A stretch of DNA of 64,000 nt. Source: Portunus trituberculatus (Eukaryota; Arthropoda; Malacostraca; Decapoda; Portunidae). Every line of letters starts with the position of its first letter. Positions within the stretch are counted from its first letter, which is position 1. Shown in pieces: positions 22,968-34,804 of the stretch. The stretch covers positions 14,812,604 to 14,876,603 of the forward strand of contig NC_059294.1 of assembly GCF_017591435.1 (NCBI RefSeq), read 5' to 3'. A model generated the notes under the pieces. The model worked only from the letters and a program-made list of their open reading frames with translations. It ran no database searches and had not been told where the DNA came from. Position numbers and translations under genes: made by a program.

Positions 22968-22978
22968 CAGTAGGCACA
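22660..22978. repeat. (TAG)n trinucleotide domain, about 320 bp
   Basis: Two long TAG/GTA blocks (22660-22750 and 22833-22978) are joined by a degenerate middle with AAA, ACT and GCA variants. The second block has many AGC and GGT changes, so it is older or more eroded than the first. Confidence 0.95.
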
Positions 22979-23427
22979 TGACAGATATGAACAATCCAAA
23001 TTCTGATCGTCATCGTTTTAGTTTCAAACAAAGCTTTGCATTTCACGCCACCCAATTAACTAATTTTCTATTGCAATGAGTCCTTCAGTATCTCGTATTG
23101 TCTTGAATGGGATAATAAGTGTTTGCTGCAATGTAAATTGAAATATATTACCTTTCGATCTAATTCCACCGTGTATCTATTCATACATAAGCAAAACTAT
23201 CTTTTTCTCTCACTCACATCTAAAATTAATGATAAAAAAGAAACACATGTCGTGACTCACTCTCTTTTTATCACCTGTAAATATTCACTCTGCTCTGATC
23301 ACCTATTCACTCTACCATGAATATTCAGTCCCGCATCAATATTCACTTGCTTTTCAGTATTCATTCCCTTAGTTATATTGGTACATAGATTAATATTTGT
23401 TCCACAGTTATCTCTGCTCTCCATGCC

Positions 23428-23428
<1 letters not shown>

Positions 23429-23462
<34 letters not shown>

Positions 23463-23467
23463 CGCTT
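23429..23467. repeat. (TG)n-(CG)n tract
   Basis: About 12 TG units run into about 6 CG units, an alternating purine-pyrimidine tract. Confidence 0.95.
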
Positions 23468-23739
23468 GTGTGGGATATCATGGCAGATAGGGAAAACCAT
23501 TTTTACCACAATGGAGCTTCGTTTCCTGCTTTGTATTCGTCCTTATCGCTCTGCAGCTCCCTCCCCACTTCTAACTGATCCCCCCCTCCTCCTCCTCCTC
23601 CTCTTCTCCCTTCTCTATTCCCTCTTACTTTGCCAGTACTTCGCTGGGACCATCTCACATGAACATTGTCGTCTCATTTGGTACGATTTCACCATTCTCT
23701 TATCACTTGAGCTAAAGAGCGGATGTTCTGACCTTCAAC

Positions 23740-23779
<40 letters not shown>

Positions 23780-23910
23780 TAGGAAACTCTTGAAACATGC
23801 CACAGCCAAGCGTAGCGAGAAATGTTATAGCAACGTTCCGGTTACAGTGTCCGTCATGACTTCATGAAGAGACTCCTAATTTTATGAAGATTCTACTTGT
23901 TACTAAAAAA

Positions 23911-23911
<1 letters not shown>

Positions 23912-24008
<97 letters not shown>
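23912..24008. repeat. (TG)n microsatellite, about 97 bp
   Basis: A near-perfect TG array, followed about 30 bp later by a short (GA) run at 24038-24062. Confidence 0.95.
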
Positions 24009-24009
<1 letters not shown>

Positions 24010-24031
24010 TGTTTGTGGATGGGTTAGGGAG

Positions 24032-24063
<32 letters not shown>

Positions 24064-24162
24064 AGGAGGGAGGAAATTCTTTAATCTAATACGCCTTTTC
24101 ACAAAACCAGCAGCGTCGTGGAAATAGGGAAAAATGATGAAATCCTACATGAGAAAAGGCTG

Positions 24163-24185
24163 CCGCGCGCGCGCGCGCGCGCGCG

Positions 24186-24231
<46 letters not shown>

Positions 24232-24232
24232 T
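24163..24232. repeat. (CG)n-(TG)n tract
   Basis: About 12 CG units join about 18 TG units. The alternating purine-pyrimidine run is about 65 bp and is a strong Z-DNA candidate. Confidence 0.95.
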
Positions 24233-24376
24233 GCATCAGACCTGTCCCGCTGGAGTCTTACCGACGGCTCAGGTGAATATTAAAAGCGACGCCCTTATTG
24301 AACACGAGAGATGACAAAGGAAGGCTTGGAGGGAATCAGGATGCCAGCACAATTCCCTTATTCAACATTTATTATG

Positions 24377-24378
<2 letters not shown>

Positions 24379-24440
<62 letters not shown>

Positions 24441-24470
24441 TCTTCTTCTTCTTCTTCTTCTTCTTCTTCA
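24379..24470. repeat. Compound (CT)n-(TTC)n array
   Basis: About 29 CT units run directly into about 11 TTC units, giving a pure pyrimidine tract of about 90 bp. Confidence 0.95.
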
Positions 24471-25032
24471 CCTCCTTCTTCTAGAGAATATGATGACTCC
24501 CACCCACAAATATTGCTCCGTTTCAACAGTCTTAGTAATATTTCGCCGCCGCTAGAATCGTCTTCCCCCATTTCTTGTAACATAACATAAAGAGAATTTT
24601 ACAATATCAGTAGTGGTTAAACACACACATACACACACAAACACACATGAAACGCACTGATTCCTTTGCAGCTTTTGAAAATAGTTCTTATGGGAGGTCA
24701 ATACTTTTTTTTTATGCCCCTTAGTGTGAGAGATGCAAATATTATCTATCCTGGGTAATGTGACGCGCAACAAGTTCCGGATGAGTATTATTTTCTTCAC
24801 TGTCTTGGAATATCGACTAATGGTGGAGACGCCTGGGGGCATTGTTTGCTCCAGGTGTTTCTGTAAAGCCTCGTACAATTTTTCGTTATTCCATTTACAG
24901 ATGCACGTCTGTGTGTTTCTGCTGATATAAGACAGCGAAGTATTGGGAATCTTACAGGATTGTAACGTTATTTATTAGCTCACTGGTGTTGCGTTCCTTA
25001 GGTGTCTGTGGTGGAATGTGTGGGTTACTGAT

Positions 25033-25037
25033 GCACA

Positions 25038-25097
<60 letters not shown>

Positions 25098-25158
25098 TTT
25101 ATTGAATCGTTTTACATAAGTATCAATCTCCTTTTCTAAAACAGAGATAGACATATTA

Positions 25159-25248
<90 letters not shown>
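25033..25248. repeat. (AC)n and (TA)n arrays
   Basis: (AC) at 25033-25093, then about 45 perfect TA units at 25158-25248, followed by degenerate GATA-type units to about 25300. Confidence 0.95.
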
Positions 25249-25250
<2 letters not shown>

Positions 25251-25780
25251 GGAGAGATAGATAGATAAATACATAAATACAGATATAGATAGATAGATAG
25301 GTGCACAGGTGAATAAATGAAGAAACAAATGAGGAGAGATGAAACAATAATAAATCTGCAGAAACCTTGTAATGCAGAATCATCAAGAAAGTAAAGCCAA
25401 AAGCCAGTGGATGCACGATGGAAGGAAACACGTAGGTAAAGAAAGGGAAGGTATGAATAGGAAAGGAAGAAAAATGGTATCTAAGCTATCGAGGGATTAT
25501 ATTATTTATTTTAGTGTGAAAGACGGAAAGAAGGAAGCTCTTCTATAGGGAACCCCGTGTAGCGCAGTACGATAATTACCTCACACAACACACACACCTA
25601 CCATTACTGATTCCGGGACTGTTCCCATCTCTGTTTGGGATCACAAGGGTACGTGAAGGACTTGAATATGTATAATCTAATTAATTAGATTATAATAGTA
25701 TTGATAATTGTCATGCACCTTCAAGAAATCAAACGACCTACTTGTGAAATAAACTAGTCTGGCTAGGCTACGGATACCAC

Positions 25781-26040
25781 ATGCAGTGCATAGCATGTCA
25801 CACACGTGGGTATATTCATTACAATTATTTTATTTTGCTGAATGCCAAAGGCACTATCATCAACAAGGGAGAGAGTCAGTCTTCAGTACAAGATTTGAAA
25901 TGTGGAGATGTGTGGCAACTTTTCATTCCGCGAGTGTCTTTCACAAGTGGTTGGTGTTCCGCTGGTTATCGTGATGATTTTCCTCTAATTCTGCTGTTTG
26001 AGGTTAACCTCAAAGGTTGCATGGACGGTGTCACGAAAAG
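25781..26040 (+). other. Candidate coding exon of an unrecognised gene
   Basis: An 86-codon open frame ends at a strong donor, GAAAA/GTAAGT, leaving in phase 1. The translation is not low-complexity. It contains YNYFILLNAKGTIINKG, DLKCGDVWQLFIPRVSF and GWCSAGYRDDFPLILLF, with cysteines suggesting an extracellular or secreted segment. The acceptor is unclear; ACATGCAG at 25778-25785 lacks a pyrimidine tract. Plus-strand exon-like segments at 27432 and 43098 would both accept phase 1. It could equally be chance. Confidence 0.3.
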
Positions 26041-26410
26041 TAAGTGTTTGTGATTTCTTCTTATGAAATAGAGGTAGTGGGGAACAGCCAGGACGGGAGG
26101 GTAAGGCTGTGAAGGCGTTCTAGAGGGAGGCTGTGTTGTTGTTGAGGCTCATAATATTTATATTTTTCCTATCAAACTAATGGCCCGTAAACGGTAATCA
26201 AGTTCCGTTCAACACATTAAATTTGAATTCTACTGAGATTACCCAGGATAGATTTTGTTGTGGGAATATATGTCTGAGTTGAGGTGCCCGTAGATGTTGC
26301 TATAATTTAAGACGGATGAATAAATGCGCAGACATCTGCGCATTGCTGTCTGTGCAGGAAGAACACTGATTGGTTATGAGAGCGGAGCGTGGGAAAGGAG
26401 TGTGCGTGTG

Positions 26411-26700
26411 TGTTTCACTGTTTGATGTGCTGCAGTCTCTGACGAGACAGCCAGACGTTACCCTACGGAACGAGCTCAGAGCTCATTATTTCCGATCTTC
26501 GGATAGGCCTGAGACCAGGCACACACCACACACCGGGACAACAAGGTCACAACTCCTCGATTTACATCCCTTACCTACTCACTGCTAGGTGAACAGGGGC
26601 TACACCTGAAAGGAGACACACCCAAATATCTCCACCCGGCCGGGGAATCGAACCCCGGTCCTCTGGCTTGTGAAGCCAGCGCTCTAACCACTGAGCTACC

Positions 26701-26704
<4 letters not shown>
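26411..26704 (-). mobile_element. tRNA-derived SINE (family 1), inverted partner
   Basis: Read on the minus strand, a near-complete tRNA cloverleaf (about 26704-26634) has an A-box TAGCTCAGTGG, anticodon stem CTGGC/GCCAG with loop TTCACAA (anticodon CAC in standard register), and B-box GGTTCGATTCC. A body of about 220 bp follows, ending AACAGTGAAAC and a (CA)n tail. It is about 97% identical by eye to the plus-strand copy at 26916-27206. The perfect arms could be mistaken for a functional tRNA, but the shared body shows it is a SINE. Confidence 0.88.
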
Positions 26705-26737
<33 letters not shown>

Positions 26738-26915
26738 GGGATTTGTTTGTAACTCGTTGAGTTGAGAGTTGAAAGCCTATCACAAAACATAAATAGTCAT
26801 ATATCGTTTATTACTACTATTCATTACATACGTACACGCATTATTGATAGGATTTCTTTCTTTTTAAGATCTTGACATGAAGGAATTTAACACACACACA
26901 CACACACACACACAC
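26703..26915. repeat. Spacer of the SINE inverted pair, with (TG)n and (CA)n ends
   Basis: (TG) at 26703-26735 and (CA) at 26890-26915 flank about 154 bp of unique DNA. Because the SINE heads face each other, each head is directly preceded by (CA)n in its own orientation. Confidence 0.9.
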
Positions 26916-27204
26916 GCCCGGTAGCTCAGTGGTTAGAGCGCTGGCTTCACAAGCCAGAGGACCGGGGTTCGATTCTCCGGCCGGGTGGAGATATTTGTGT
27001 GTGTCTCCTTTCACGTGTAGCCCCTGTTCACCTAGCAGTGAGTAGGTACGGGTTGTAAATGGAGGAGTTGTGACCTTGTTGTCCCGGTGTGTGGTGTGTG
27101 CCTGGTCTCAGGCCTATCCGAAGATCGGAAATAATGAGCTCTGAGCTCGTTCCGTAGGGTAACGTCTGGCTGTCTCGTCACAGACTGCAGCAGATCAAAC
27201 AGTG

Positions 27205-27206
<2 letters not shown>
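26916..27206 (+). mobile_element. tRNA-derived SINE (family 1), plus-strand copy
   Basis: The head GCCCGGTAGCTCAGTGG starts immediately after (CA)n. The cloverleaf ends near 26987, and the body runs through GTAGCCCCTGTTCACC, GAGCTCTGAGCTCG and AACAGTGAAAC into a (CA)n-(GA)n tail (27207-27265). It differs from the inverted partner at only a handful of positions, including CTCC in place of CCCC next to the B-box, so the pair is young. Confidence 0.88.
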
Positions 27207-27264
<58 letters not shown>

Positions 27265-27431
27265 CAGTAGTACGTGATTAGGAAGGTTCATAAGGGAAAA
27301 AAGAGAGTTCGGTGAAAGGTGTGTGGTTGGGAAGGCCGGGGCGGGAGAAATATAATGCAATCTCGACGAAAACAAGAGGCTATTTTTGAAGTGTCCCAAA
27401 GGTGAATGAGTTACTGCCAGGTGTGGTTTCA

Positions 27432-27599
27432 GGTGCAAATGAGAAGGTGACAGTTAACAGTGAAGTACAAATATTTGAAGATCTTTCTTTTTGTTTATTA
27501 TTTAGTATCATTATTCACTTATTTGTTTTATTTTGCGAGAAGAGGGACAACAATATCAGGGTACTTGGAAATAATTGCGTTTGTGAGTGTGGAAGTTGA
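27432..27599 (+). other. Candidate exon-like segment
   Basis: After the acceptor GTGGTTTCAG the frame reads ANEKVTVNSEVQIFEDLSF, then a hydrophobic stretch, CEKRDNNIRVLGNN and a stop at 27597-27599. The phase 1 entry matches the donor at 26040. It is a short frame with no recognised domain. Confidence 0.2.
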
Positions 27600-27665
27600 G
27601 TATACCATGGATGACAGCGAGATGAGTCAGGGGAGAACATTAGGCAGAGTGATTTACCAGCGACG

Positions 27666-28925
27666 TACTATACATTTCAGCGGTGGATAAACGGTGTTTT
27701 TCGCAAATATCTCCTAAACGAATCGTTGGATGAGTATGATATTTCAACACACTACCTTGAACATCCGTTCGTAATTTATGGTTAACATACCACAGTGCTA
27801 TATGTGTTATGTGAGGAGTTCACTGAGTGATATTACGCCTAATCCAGTCATCATATCAAAGGTGTTATACAGAATAGGACGAGTGTGGGGTACTCATCTA
27901 ACCCCTCCACCACCACCACCACCACCACCCTGAAGAACCCCCAGACTACTCCTTCTCTACCCCAGTATCGCATGACCCTCTTCCCCGCTTCCTTCTTCAC
28001 CCCTTATTCACACCATCAGCCTTCCACCTTTGATTTTCTTTATTGTAATTACATACGTATAGGTATAATAGTTACATACATATCATACATTAATGATATT
28101 ATTTAATACAATTGCTGGTATATGTGGACATGAAAACCAGAGTGGGTCAAACGACCGTGAAAGCAATAGCTAATTCCGCTGTTAATGGCCGTATAGCTGA
28201 ATAATAAGCAACTTATCTAACAACAAAATATTATATATAAGCTGGACCACTTTTTATGATCAATAGGTAGACAGTACGTAATAAGAGTATCAACTTTTCC
28301 TAACAGTAGAAGGTCCAGGTCACAGGTAATTCCAGCACATCATGTTCACATGGTTGACCATAACGACTGCAAACATGGCTCTTCTATATACTACACGTAA
28401 ACGTGCTGTTGTACAGTAATTATCAACGTGAACCACTTCTTGCCTTCATGAAATTGTACCATACTCGTTAATAATCATATCTATACATACACACTTACAG
28501 AACATTATAATGTATAAATACAGTGGTGGGAGAAGTAGGGAGGGACACAGGAGTGAGGGAGGCGAGGAGCTAGGGAGAGGAGAGGAGGGATAAAGAGGGC
28601 GAGAACTTCCGAGACGGGGGAGACGTAGTAGTGGTTAGGAATGGTTTGGGTGTGTGTGTGGGGGGGCCACACTTTCATTCGAATGCGTCAACATGACTCG
28701 TCGGCTTTGTGTTATTTTTCACGAGTAAACTCCTCACATAACACATATAGCACTGTGGTATGTTAACCATAAATTACGAACGGATGTTCAAGGTAGTGTG
28801 TTGAAATATCATACTCATCCAACGATTCGTTCAAGGTAGTGTGTTGAAATATCATACTCATCCAACGATTCGTTTAGGAGATATCTGCAAAAAACACCGT
28901 TTGTCCACCGCTGAAATGTATAGTA
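27666..28925. mobile_element. Non-autonomous DNA transposon with long terminal inverted repeats
   Basis: The left arm 27666-27825 and right arm 28725-28925 are inverted copies with few mismatches. Their tips read CTATACATTTCAGCGGTGGA, each flanked outside by TA (27666-27667 and 28924-28925). This fits a TA target duplication as in Tc1/mariner-type elements. The right arm carries a 43-bp tandem duplication (28786-28828 and 28829-28871) absent on the left. The inside (27826-28724) encodes no transposase and includes a short CCA run. Confidence 0.8.
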
Positions 28926-29183
28926 GGATAGTGCTACTGGAATTGCAAAGGAGAGGTGTTGTCTTTGTAGTGAAGTGGCTGGATGTTTAGATATGTGAGG
29001 CAAATGTTCAAATACTGGAATATCAATGACTGCACGCAAATTACGGACTATTTTAATCTGATACAACCACTCCACCTAATGAAGAGGAAAGAACTGCTGG
29101 TTTTCACACGCTGACCTTCTTATGTCAATTTCTCCAGTATTCCCTAGTTTGTTCACTTAGTCAACGCTTCATTACATTGTCAG

Positions 29184-29250
<67 letters not shown>

Positions 29251-29955
29251 CGTGCGTGCGTGTGTGTACGAAATTTTGTTTTCAATTTTATGTCATCTTT
29301 AGTTAGAAATATGTGTATTTTTTTAAACAACAAAATACTTCATGGTTCTTTGAGTTGCTGGCACATCTATGACCGTGAGATGTATTACGTGTACATCTGT
29401 TCAAAGTGGTACAATAAATAAATTACGTGTTGGGAGTTGGAGATTGCCCGCACTTAACTTGTTTATACGGCATTATAGTTAGCACACAAGGAAAATTCAA
29501 GCAAAGAAGTCAGCAGATAAAGGCTCTCGGAGACCATAACAATTATTACCACCTTATCACCGTCTTTGTGTATAGTCTTGCTCCCTCTTGAACCTTCCGT
29601 CGTCCGCGCAGGGCAGAGCACGAGGCAGGGATGGGGAGAGGATCGAGGGACGCGGGTGCAGACTGACTTTGAATGATGGGTCTAATCACTTCCCGCTCAT
29701 CCATCACCCCATGTACAGACCGAGGCCTAAGGGACGCAACAATAGACCAGGATTAGCTACAGGAGACAACACAAGGGGGAGAACTAGAGATGAGATGGAG
29801 AGAAAACGTGAGGCGAGGGGGAGGATCGCAAGGGAATGGCATGGTAGGGGGGTATGAAGATGATCCTGTGTTATTTTTGCCTCCCATTCCGTGCGTGGTT
29901 GTTCAGTGTTATTGGACATACGGAGCCGGGGAAAAATGTAAAGCTAGCGCGCTTG

Positions 29956-30038
<83 letters not shown>

Positions 30039-30049
30039 CACACACACAC

Positions 30050-30126
<77 letters not shown>

Positions 30127-31282
30127 TGCGTTGAAAACCATTTATCTGTCACCGGGTAGGGCTTCCTTCCAGTGAATTTATTTCCATTATTGTTACTGAT
30201 GACTTGGAGCTTTTTTTTCGAGACACTCTTCTGGGAATTAGCGGCTGTCGGACTCGATCATTATACGTGGCATCTTGACTTCATTCCTTTTTTCAGGTTC
30301 AGTGACTTAAGGCCGTTTAGGTTTTTCTCTATGATCAGGTGTCTTCTGATTGCAGAGACTTCAGAATGCTTGCTATCGTATTTCAACGTTTTATACAAGA
30401 TCACTGTTACAGGCCTACACTCGCTGGAGGTTTATATAGTTATTGTTTCTCTAAGCCAGCCAAAATTTCATGACAACAGACTAACTACGTAATATGTAAC
30501 TTAATTACTATAAATTTTCATGTAAGTATATTCATTCCATATCGTGCAACTTTTATCTCGCGAAGGTCAACTTATCTTGGTTAAGAATCACTAAATTAAA
30601 AGTTCCATGAGTGAGACACAGGATGTGATGTTGTGATCCACAGATCCGTGGGTGGACTGCGATCCTTGTTACTTGTTTGTTGTACGGTAACCACGTAACG
30701 CCAACAGGACGTGATAAGCCAGACTGCGGTGTGGCTTGAATGTGGTTGGTTGGTTTAATTGGTCTTAGGCCGGCCAGCAAACCTCTAAGTCAAGGGACTA
30801 GCGGAGGGGTGTGGTCTTGTAATTATAAGATAAGGAAGCAGTAAATAGCGTTTACCATAGTGCCTCCTCGAGCGAGTGACCAGTATGTAGTGAACCTCCT
30901 TTCCCTGCCGCCCTTAGATCGTCGCATTCCTCTCCTTTCCTCTCTTCCTTTCCTTATTCCTCACTCCCTCCCCATTCTGCCTTCTCTCTGTTATCTCTCC
31001 CCCCTCCAGCCACTCTCCTTCTGGTCACCATAAACCACATAAGTAAGTGGTTCTCGTAACGTGGTAATGACGGACCACCTGACGGACCCTCATTAAACAT
31101 AAGTAATCCCACCGACCAGCATGACGGTGAAAAGGTAAAATTGCACCGTACGGTGATGGATGTGACGGCTGCCGCGGACAGGTGAAGCCCTCCCGCAGAT
31201 ACCGTGTTGGGGGTCCACGTATTATCTGCAAGAAATAGCGTTATCGTCGTTCTCTTCCTCATTTTTATTATCACCACTGCCA
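28926..31282. other. Gene-free stretch
   Basis: No recognisable exon. It contains (GT)n with GCGT variants at 29185-29270 and the (AC)n-(GA)n compound at 29959-30124. An exon-like segment on the minus strand at about 31230-31040, after TATTTCTTGCAG, has open frames without a recognisable domain. Confidence 0.65.
29959..30124. repeat. Compound (AC)n-(GA)n microsatellite
   Basis: (AC) at 29959-30051 with one AGCAC break, then (GA) at 30052-30124, about 165 bp together. Confidence 0.95.
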
Positions 31283-31487
31283 TTAATCCCTTCAGTACCA
31301 TGACACATTTTTACTTTGAAATTTTGTACGATTAGACCATTTTATATTACATTAGGAAGGGTCTATGGAGGTCAGAAAATTAATGGCCAGAATCTTCACT
31401 ATTTTGATCCCCATATAATTTTCTGAAGCTGTATAAAATCACCAAATAGTAATCAGAATAAATATGAAAACGTACTGAAGGAGTTAA
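31283..31487 (-). mobile_element. TTAA-flanked MITE, copy B
   Basis: About 197 bp flanked by TTAA at 31283-31286 and 31484-31487. Its internal sequence is the reverse complement of the copies at 4419, 40882 and 54946, with TATAAAATCACCAAATAGTA here against TACTATTTGGTGATTTTATA elsewhere. Confidence 0.88.
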
Positions 31488-31919
31488 GAGGAGAAAGAAA
31501 GTGACATCTTGCCGAATTTTCTGAATCACCCATTCATTTCAATGCTTATGTAGAAAGTTATATGGTTTTTTTTTTTTTGTCTGGAAAATATCACGAAGTT
31601 GCTAGTTAGATCTTTGCCGCCCACCTTAGACATTTTAACTCCCCCTTCTCGTTGTATTGTCCTCATTCCTACCCAGTGGTACCCCTCTGTTGCTTCCTAA
31701 TACCCATTCCGCGTGTCCGTCAGGCAGACAGGCGCTCTACCTCATACCCAAATCCATAATTATTGCCTAGTCCGGAGGGAGACTAGGGAGGGTTTGTGTC
31801 AGGGCGCTCTGAGGTGGGCGCGGCGACAGGCTATAGTTGACCGTCTTTCGATCACACTATATCGTGGATTTTATTACTTAAATTTCAGACAAGCGCTGAC
31901 AGCTATTTAGGCTCTGCAT

Positions 31920-31920
<1 letters not shown>

Positions 31921-32006
<86 letters not shown>
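31921..32006. repeat. (GA)n microsatellite
   Basis: About 43 perfect GA units. Confidence 0.95.
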
Positions 32007-32009
<3 letters not shown>

Positions 32010-32287
32010 GAAGATATATAGACAGACTTACATAGACAGTCATATAAACAAACATCTGGATAAAACATATATTTAGTGAGCAGGCATAGAAAAAAAACTC
32101 AATGTGAAGCATTTTTCCCTCATTGTTTATAGAGTGGAAAGGAGTCAACCGATTATCGTGTGGGATGAAGTCGTTGTAAAAAGTGTTGGGGCAAAGAAAG
32201 GCACAGTACTGAATGCCTCAGATCTCAGGAGGTGCGTCTTCCCATCAGAGCGGCTGACTCATCAATCATTCAGTTCCCATTTGCATT

Positions 32288-32590
32288 GAGAGTGTTATTC
32301 GGAGAGTGACATTTGGTGAACGAGGTGGAGGAAGAAGAGACACAAGAGGAGGAGGAGGAGAAAGAGAAGAGTGAAGAAGGTGAAACTAATACATGCAGTA
32401 ACTATATTGTTTGAACACTTTGAAGCTTGATTTTAGCACTGAGAGTGTTATTTGAAGTAAGGACATTAATTTTGGTGAACGAGGAGGAAGAAGAGACACA
32501 AGAGGAGAAGAGGAGTGAGGAAGATGAAAGTAATACATGTAGTAACTATTGTTTTAACACGTCGAAGTTTAATTTTAGTACTGATTATGT
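32288..32590. repeat. Tandem duplication, unit about 150 bp
   Basis: Two adjacent diverged units each contain GAGAGTGTTATT, TTTGGTGAACGAGG, GAAGAAGAGACACAAGAGGA, TAATACATG and GTAACTAT. The units begin near 32288 and 32441. Confidence 0.8.
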
Positions 32591-32790
32591 GTGGTGAAAA
32601 TCGTGATGGTGTAGAAGGGCAAAATAAAAAGTTTGATCAGATGATAAGGCGGGAAATATATTGGTTGTGATGGATGAGAGTCGAGTGAGGATGGCGGACG
32701 TTGAGGAATAATAACAATTCAACAGGCCAGGTTCATAGTGCGCTCGTTCATTCCAGCTGGCGAGTCTGTAACGTCACCTGTCTCATTTGC

Positions 32791-32974
<184 letters not shown>

Positions 32975-33025
32975 AGGTAATTAAGTTTGAAAATTAGCAC
33001 ACATAAGGAGTATAGTTATTTGCTG

Positions 33026-33124
33026 CCTCTTCCTTTCCTTTTCTTTTCTTTTCTCTTCTTTCCTTTCCTTTCCTTTCCTTTCCTTTCCTTTCCTTTCCTT
33101 TCCTTTCCTCTCCTCTCCTTTCCT
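33026..33124. repeat. (TTTCC)n pentanucleotide array
   Basis: About 18 pentamers, with TTTTC variants at the left end and CTCTCC variants at the right, forming a pyrimidine-only strand. Confidence 0.9.
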
Positions 33125-33830
33125 TCTCTCGCTCCTCCACATCATTTCATTGTTTTTTTCCCACTACCCTTTCACTTTCCTTGTTTTACCTCACTACATT
33201 CCTGTTCTCAATTAAACTTGTACACAGTTATCATGCACATCAGCATTGATTCTGATATATTGGCTGTGGTAAACGGAGTCAACGGCGTGGGTTCACAAGA
33301 CACTGAAAATTGATGATTCAATCTACATATAAGAGCGCCGGGCCGCCTGCCTCACGCCGGCATGCATAATGGAGACGACGGGGGAGGTGGCCTGGCCGGG
33401 AGAAGGACTGCCAGGCTTCTGTTGTTCTTCAAAACTACTTATTCAAGACAGGTAGTGGGGGGCTCTCGCTTGCACCTCTTCCGTCCCACCTTCCTCCCAC
33501 TTTCCTCCCACCTTCCTTTCATGCAGCTACGTTCACTGTCTCACCCACCTACCCCACCCCTCTCCTCTCATCCGCCTGTACCTTCTCGCCAGCTCATTCT
33601 GCTTGCCTGCTTCAAACTGCCTTGCCACGCCGCATGACGCTTTACTCCAGAAGTGACAGTTTTTCGAGGAATTCTTCATTCACATCTCGCCGTTTTGTTC
33701 TCGGCACAGCGAGGGAATGTGGCCCATGTGAAGTGTTTGACTTTCTTCCCTGCCTCCCGCGAGACCCGAAAAGAGCAACCTCAGAAACATTGAGGATAGC
33801 AGTATGCACCAGTTAGTCGTATTCGCAATG

Positions 33831-33922
<92 letters not shown>

Positions 33923-33938
33923 TGAGTGAGTGAGTGAG
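33831..33938. repeat. (TG)n with an AGTG tail
   Basis: About 45 TG units are followed by several AGTG units (33918-33938). Confidence 0.95.
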
Positions 33939-34535
33939 GTGAGGCACCCTTGGTTTTCTCTTCGGCAGGCATCTCAAAGCGCTGCTCTTGGCCATACTGG
34001 GTAGGAACGGTATCCAATATTTATTTCTCTTTCTCCATTCTGCATGTGCCGCGTCCCAGGGCTCGCGGTGGCACAAAGAAATCAATAAATATTCATACCA
34101 CCTTCTCGCAGCTGCCAGTCAGTCACCCTTGCCACCCTCACACCCCCGTCACAGGTTCGTTGCAGTACCTCCCAAACCTGCCACTCCTTGTAATAGGGGT
34201 CCCGGCGGCTTCTGGATTACACCCGCCTCGCTTCATTTGCCTCCAATGCGTCACTCATCAGCGGCGCCTCCGTCCATACACACAGACCCGCGACGACCCT
34301 CAATACGACTCAATACGACCCAACCTTCACATTATCCGGGCCTGCACGCCGTCTTCACGATTCGCTAAACCTATTTTCAAGTTTAGTCCTACTTTCAACC
34401 CACCGCTGCCGCTTTTGCCATGTTTGAACCCCGGAAATTTATTAGCGGTTTTCGAGGTTTGAGTGTCCTTGAAAATTCCTGTTTGTGGTTAGGCCTGTCT
34501 TGAAAGAGAGATTTGAGGGCTCACTCACTGCACGT

Positions 34536-34539
<4 letters not shown>

Positions 34540-34614
<75 letters not shown>

Positions 34615-34725
34615 TCGTCAGGGTTGTGAAAGGAATGAAAAGAAAATCTTCTCCCTCACCTCGTATTCTTAAACATTTACAGCCCTTTATTTTCCTTGCC
34701 TCTTTTCTCCCTTTATCCTTCTCTC

Positions 34726-34801
<76 letters not shown>
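34540..34801. repeat. (GA)n and (CT)n facing arrays
   Basis: (GA) at 34540-34611 and (CT) at 34729-34801 form an imperfect inverted repeat with a spacer of about 117 bp. Confidence 0.9.

Positions 34802-34804
<3 letters not shown>

Larger units (their letters stand above)
22065..25780. other. Gene-free, repeat-dense stretch
   Basis: No recognisable exon. It holds (TG)n at 22479-22549, the (TAG)n domain 22660-22978, and (TG)n-(CG)n at 23429-23467. (AC)n follows at 23743-23777, (TG)n at 23912-24008, (CG)n-(TG)n at 24163-24232, and (CT)n-(TTC)n at 24379-24470. (AC)n at 25033-25093 and (TA)n at 25158-25248 complete the list. A worn tRNA-like segment may exist near 25555-25640 but is not convincing. 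Confidence 0.7.

Noticed and set aside
25555..25640. Possible third tRNA-like SINE head (TGTAGCGCAGTACG)
   Set aside because: Only the A-box is suggestive; the B-box is poor and no second copy was seen.
26634..26704. A tRNA-Val(CAC)-like cloverleaf as a functional tRNA gene
   Set aside because: The same head plus a 220-bp unrelated body is repeated in inverted form 0.2 kb away, so it is a SINE head rather than a tRNA gene.
31040..31230. Minus-strand exon-like segment after TATTTCTTGCAG
   Set aside because: Two frames are open, neither resembles a known domain, and no partner exon or good donor was found.
33950..34462. 170-residue open frame in G/C-richer DNA
   Set aside because: Another frame is also open across the same region, composition is Pro/Ser-biased without a domain, and there is no splice support.
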